Positions 6,025-7,612 of a DNA stretch of 7,612 nt are shown piece by piece. The notes under the pieces were generated by a model. The model was given only the letters and a program-made list of their open reading frames with translations. It did not search any database and had not been told where the DNA came from. Position 1 is the stretch's first letter; every line of letters begins with the position of its first letter. Source of the stretch: Candidatus Aminicenantota bacterium (lineage in GTDB: Bacteria; Acidobacteriota; Aminicenantia; Aminicenantales; Saccharicenantaceae); the NCBI GenBank assembly GCA_011048485.1, contig DSDX01000369.1, forward strand, positions 1 to 7,612, written 5' to 3'. A program made the position numbers and the translations under genes.

Positions 6025-6053
6025 TTGACTTGGGGGCCCGATTCCGCTAAAAT
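6025..6053 (+). promoter_or_regulatory. Strong sigma70-like promoter for tRNA and tilS
   Basis: TTGACT (6025-6030) and TAAAAT (6048-6053) are separated by exactly 17 bases. Each box differs from consensus at one position, which makes this by far the best promoter in the window. Transcription should begin near 6060, about 5 bases before the mature tRNA. Because no terminator is visible between the tRNA and tilS, the same transcript probably continues into tilS. Confidence 0.8.
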
Positions 6054-6064
6054 TCCTGCACCCT

Positions 6065-6138
6065 GGCGGCGTAGCTCAGTTGGTCAGAGCATGCGGCTCA
6101 TATCCGCAGCGTCGGGGGTTCAAATCCCTCCGCCGCCA
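6065..6138 (+). tRNA. tRNA with CAT anticodon, probably elongator Met
   Basis: The sequence folds into a complete 74-base cloverleaf. The acceptor stem is GGCGGCG (6065-6071) with CGCCGCC (6131-6137), all seven pairs perfect, and the discriminator is A6138. The D stem is GCTC/GAGC (6074-6077, 6087-6090). The anticodon stem is TGCGG/CCGCA (6092-6096, 6104-6108) with loop CTCATAT and anticodon CAT at 6099-6101. The variable loop has 5 bases, and the T arm is 6114-6130 with loop TTCAAAT and one G-T pair. The 3' CCA is not encoded. The paired first base rules out an initiator tRNA. Overall similarity to the Bacillus subtilis elongator Met tRNA, recalled from memory, and the lack of the C4-G69 and C5-G68 pairs used by E. 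coli TilS favour elongator Met. tRNA-Ile2 (lysidine-modified) remains possible because tilS follows. Confidence 0.93.
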
Positions 6139-6176
6139 TTTCATCGGGCCCTCGCCCCCTTGACGAGAACGTGACC

Positions 6177-7612
6177 ATGCCCGCCAAAACGGCCGCTCCC
6201 GACCCTCTTTTCGCCGCGTTCAAGAGGACCGTCTTGGGGGGGCGGATGGTCGTCCCCGGCGACCGGATCCTGGCGGCCCTGTCGGGGGGCCCGGATTCGG
6301 TCGCCCTGGTCGCACTTCTCCTGGGTCTCCGCGAGGAGATGCCGATCGAGGTCCGGCTGGCCCATTTCAATCACCGGCTCAGGGCCGAAGCCGGGGACGA
6401 CGAGCGCTTCGTCCGCCGCCTGGCCCGCCGCTGGAAATTGCCCCTGACCGTAAGTTCGGCGGACGTCCGGTCGCGCGCGTCTCGCGGCCAGCTCAATCTC
6501 GAGGAGGCCGGGCGGGAGCTGCGTTACCGCTTCCTCCGCCGCGCGGCGGAGACCGCAGGCGCGACCAAGATCGCGACCGGCCACACGATGACCGACCAGG
6601 CCGAGACCGTGCTTATGCGCCTGATGAGAGGGACAGGCCTGGCCGGCCTGGGCGGGATCGCGCCCGTCATCCCCAGCCCGCCCTGCCCCGTCGTCAGGCC
6701 CCTCCTGGCCATTCCCGGCCCGGACCTCAGGGCCTGGCTCGCGGCCCGGGGCGTTCCTTTCCGCGAGGACGCTTCGAACCTCGACCGCCGCTACCTGCGC
6801 AACCGCATCCGGGCCGAGCTCCTCCCGGCCATGGCCCGCGACTACGAGCCCCGGATCGTCGCCCATTTGGCCAGGCTGGCCGATCTCGTCCGCGAGGACG
6901 AGGCGCTCCTCCGCGGCTTCGTCGGCGAGCTCGCCGACGAGCTCATCATCCGCGACGGGCGCGGCGTTTCCCTGGACCTGAGGGCCCTGTCCCCGGGCCC
7001 GCCGGCCTTGGCCCGGCGCGTGGCCCGGGAGTTCCTCCGCGAGATCGCGGGGGACCTCAGGGACATCTCCTTCGACGACGTGGGATCGCTCCTGGCGCTC
7101 GGCGAGGGCAAGGAGTTCGTCCTGCGCAAAGGCCTGGTCCTGGGGCGCGAATCGGGCCGGGTCGGCCTCCGAACGGGCCGGGCCCCCGCCGCTCCGTACG
7201 ACGTCAGCTGGGACGGCCGAGGCCGGCTGGAGCTGGCCTCCGCCGGCTTCGTCCTGGAGGGCGCGTTGAGGAGATCGAAGACGCCGGAACCGGCTCGGAC
7301 GGCCGATGACCGAGCCGGGGCCGAGTTCGACGCCGATACCCTCGTCTTCCCCCTGACCGTCAGGACCAGGCGACCGGGCGATCTCTTTCGCCCCCTGGGC
7401 GCCCCGGGCCGCAAGAAGCTCAAGGAGGCCCTCAGGGCCAAGGGCGTTCCGGTCTCCGAGCGCGACCGGCTCCCCGTCATCGTCTCGGAGGGCGAGGTCG
7501 TCTGGGCGCCCGGCCTCCCCGTCGCCGAGAGCCACAAGATCACGGCGGGAACGAAGAACGTCTTGTCGGTCCGGGTCGCGCGGGCCCCCTCCGGCCGTCC
7601 CCGGGCCCGAGG
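6177..7612 (+). CDS. tilS: tRNA(Ile)-lysidine synthase TilS (3' partial)
   Basis: The frame runs off the right edge after 478 complete codons. TilS uses ATP and lysine to turn C34 of tRNA-Ile(CAT) into lysidine, switching the tRNA from Met to Ile and from AUG to AUA reading. The N-terminal PP-loop is SGGPDS at residues 36-41. It is followed by HFNHRLR (63-69), GHTMTDQAETVLMRLMRGTG (135-154), RPLL (174-177) and NLDRRYLRNRIRAELLP (201-217), all typical of TilS. The C-terminal domain is present too: RRPGDLFRPLGAPGRKKLKE (398-417) through VVWAPGLPVA (441-450) and a closing KITAGTK. Since family lengths are about 430-480, only a short tail is missing. The usual HHxxD reads GHTMTD, a mild variation. 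ATG 6177 is preferred. GTG at 6171 is in frame and cannot be excluded, as neither has a strong ribosome-binding site. Confidence 0.95.
   Translation, partial: MPAKTAAPDPLFAAFKRTVLGGRMVVPGDRILAALSGGPDSVALVALLLGLREEMPIEVRLAHFNHRLRAEAGDDERFVRRLARRWKLPLTVSSADVRSRASRGQLNLEEAGRELRYRFLRRAAETAGATKIATGHTMTDQAETVLMRLMRGTGLAGLGGIAPVIPSPPCPVVRPLLAIPGPDLRAWLAARGVPFREDASNLDRRYLRNRIRAELLPAMARDYEPRIVAHLARLADLVREDEALLRGFVGELADELIIRDGRGVSLDLRALSPGPPALARRVAREFLREIAGDLRDISFDDVGSLLALGEGKEFVLRKGLVLGRESGRVGLRTGRAPAAPYDVSWDGRGRLELASAGFVLEGALRRSKTPEPARTADDRAGAEFDADTLVFPLTVRTRRPGDLFRPLGAPGRKKLKEALRAKGVPVSERDRLPVIVSEGEVVWAPGLPVAESHKITAGTKNVLSVRVARAPSGRPRAR

Noticed and set aside
6141..7535. A 464-codon open frame on the minus strand opposite tilS
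   Set aside because: Low-complexity translation with no recognisable family, while the + strand frame carries every TilS motif.
1..7612. CRISPR arrays, insertion sequences, attachment sites and origins
   Set aside because: No spaced direct repeats, transposase motifs, integrase genes or DnaA-box clusters were seen on either strand. The tRNA 3' end is not followed by an integrase or a visible repeat of itself.

Overview
The window is GC-rich bacterial DNA, and all of its genes lie on the + strand. A secretin-type C-terminus points to a diderm cell, TilS and an HD-GYP protein point to Bacteria, and a tungsten-type aldehyde:ferredoxin oxidoreductase points to an anaerobic or fermentative lifestyle. 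A secretin ending in a cohesin-like domain together with this codon bias resembles Candidatus Aminicenantes or related Acidobacteriota. That placement is an impression from gene content and was not tested against a database.

Region 1 (1-4643) is a tightly packed run of five genes. It starts with the 3' end of a secretin (GspD/PilQ type) that carries a cohesin-like domain. Six bases later comes a P-loop NTPase of the THEP1 type. This overlaps a MoaD/ThiS-like sulfur carrier by 17 bases. After a 64-base gap with a palindrome and a possible promoter comes a complete AOR-family oxidoreductase. Its stop codon overlaps the start of a 440-residue protein made of two class II aldolase/adducin domains. 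The last four genes read as a module. MoaD supplies sulfur for the pterin cofactor of AOR, the NTPase may help cofactor or metal handling, the aldolase would release an aldehyde, and AOR would oxidise it to an acid while reducing ferredoxin. The substrate cannot be read from the sequence.

Region 2 (4644-5981) begins with a 126-base intergenic stretch that holds an imperfect inverted repeat next to a candidate promoter. It then has one gene for a membrane HAMP/coiled-coil/HD-GYP protein, a probable cyclic-di-GMP phosphodiesterase with almost no extracytoplasmic part.

Region 3 (5982-7612) has a strong sigma70-like promoter, a complete tRNA with anticodon CAT (elongator Met favoured), and 38 bases later tilS, which runs off the window close to its 3' end. 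TilS modifies the other CAT tRNA, tRNA-Ile2, so this pairing deserves a check. No stretch longer than 300 bases is without a gene. Long minus-strand open frames are shadows caused by the GC-rich third codon positions.
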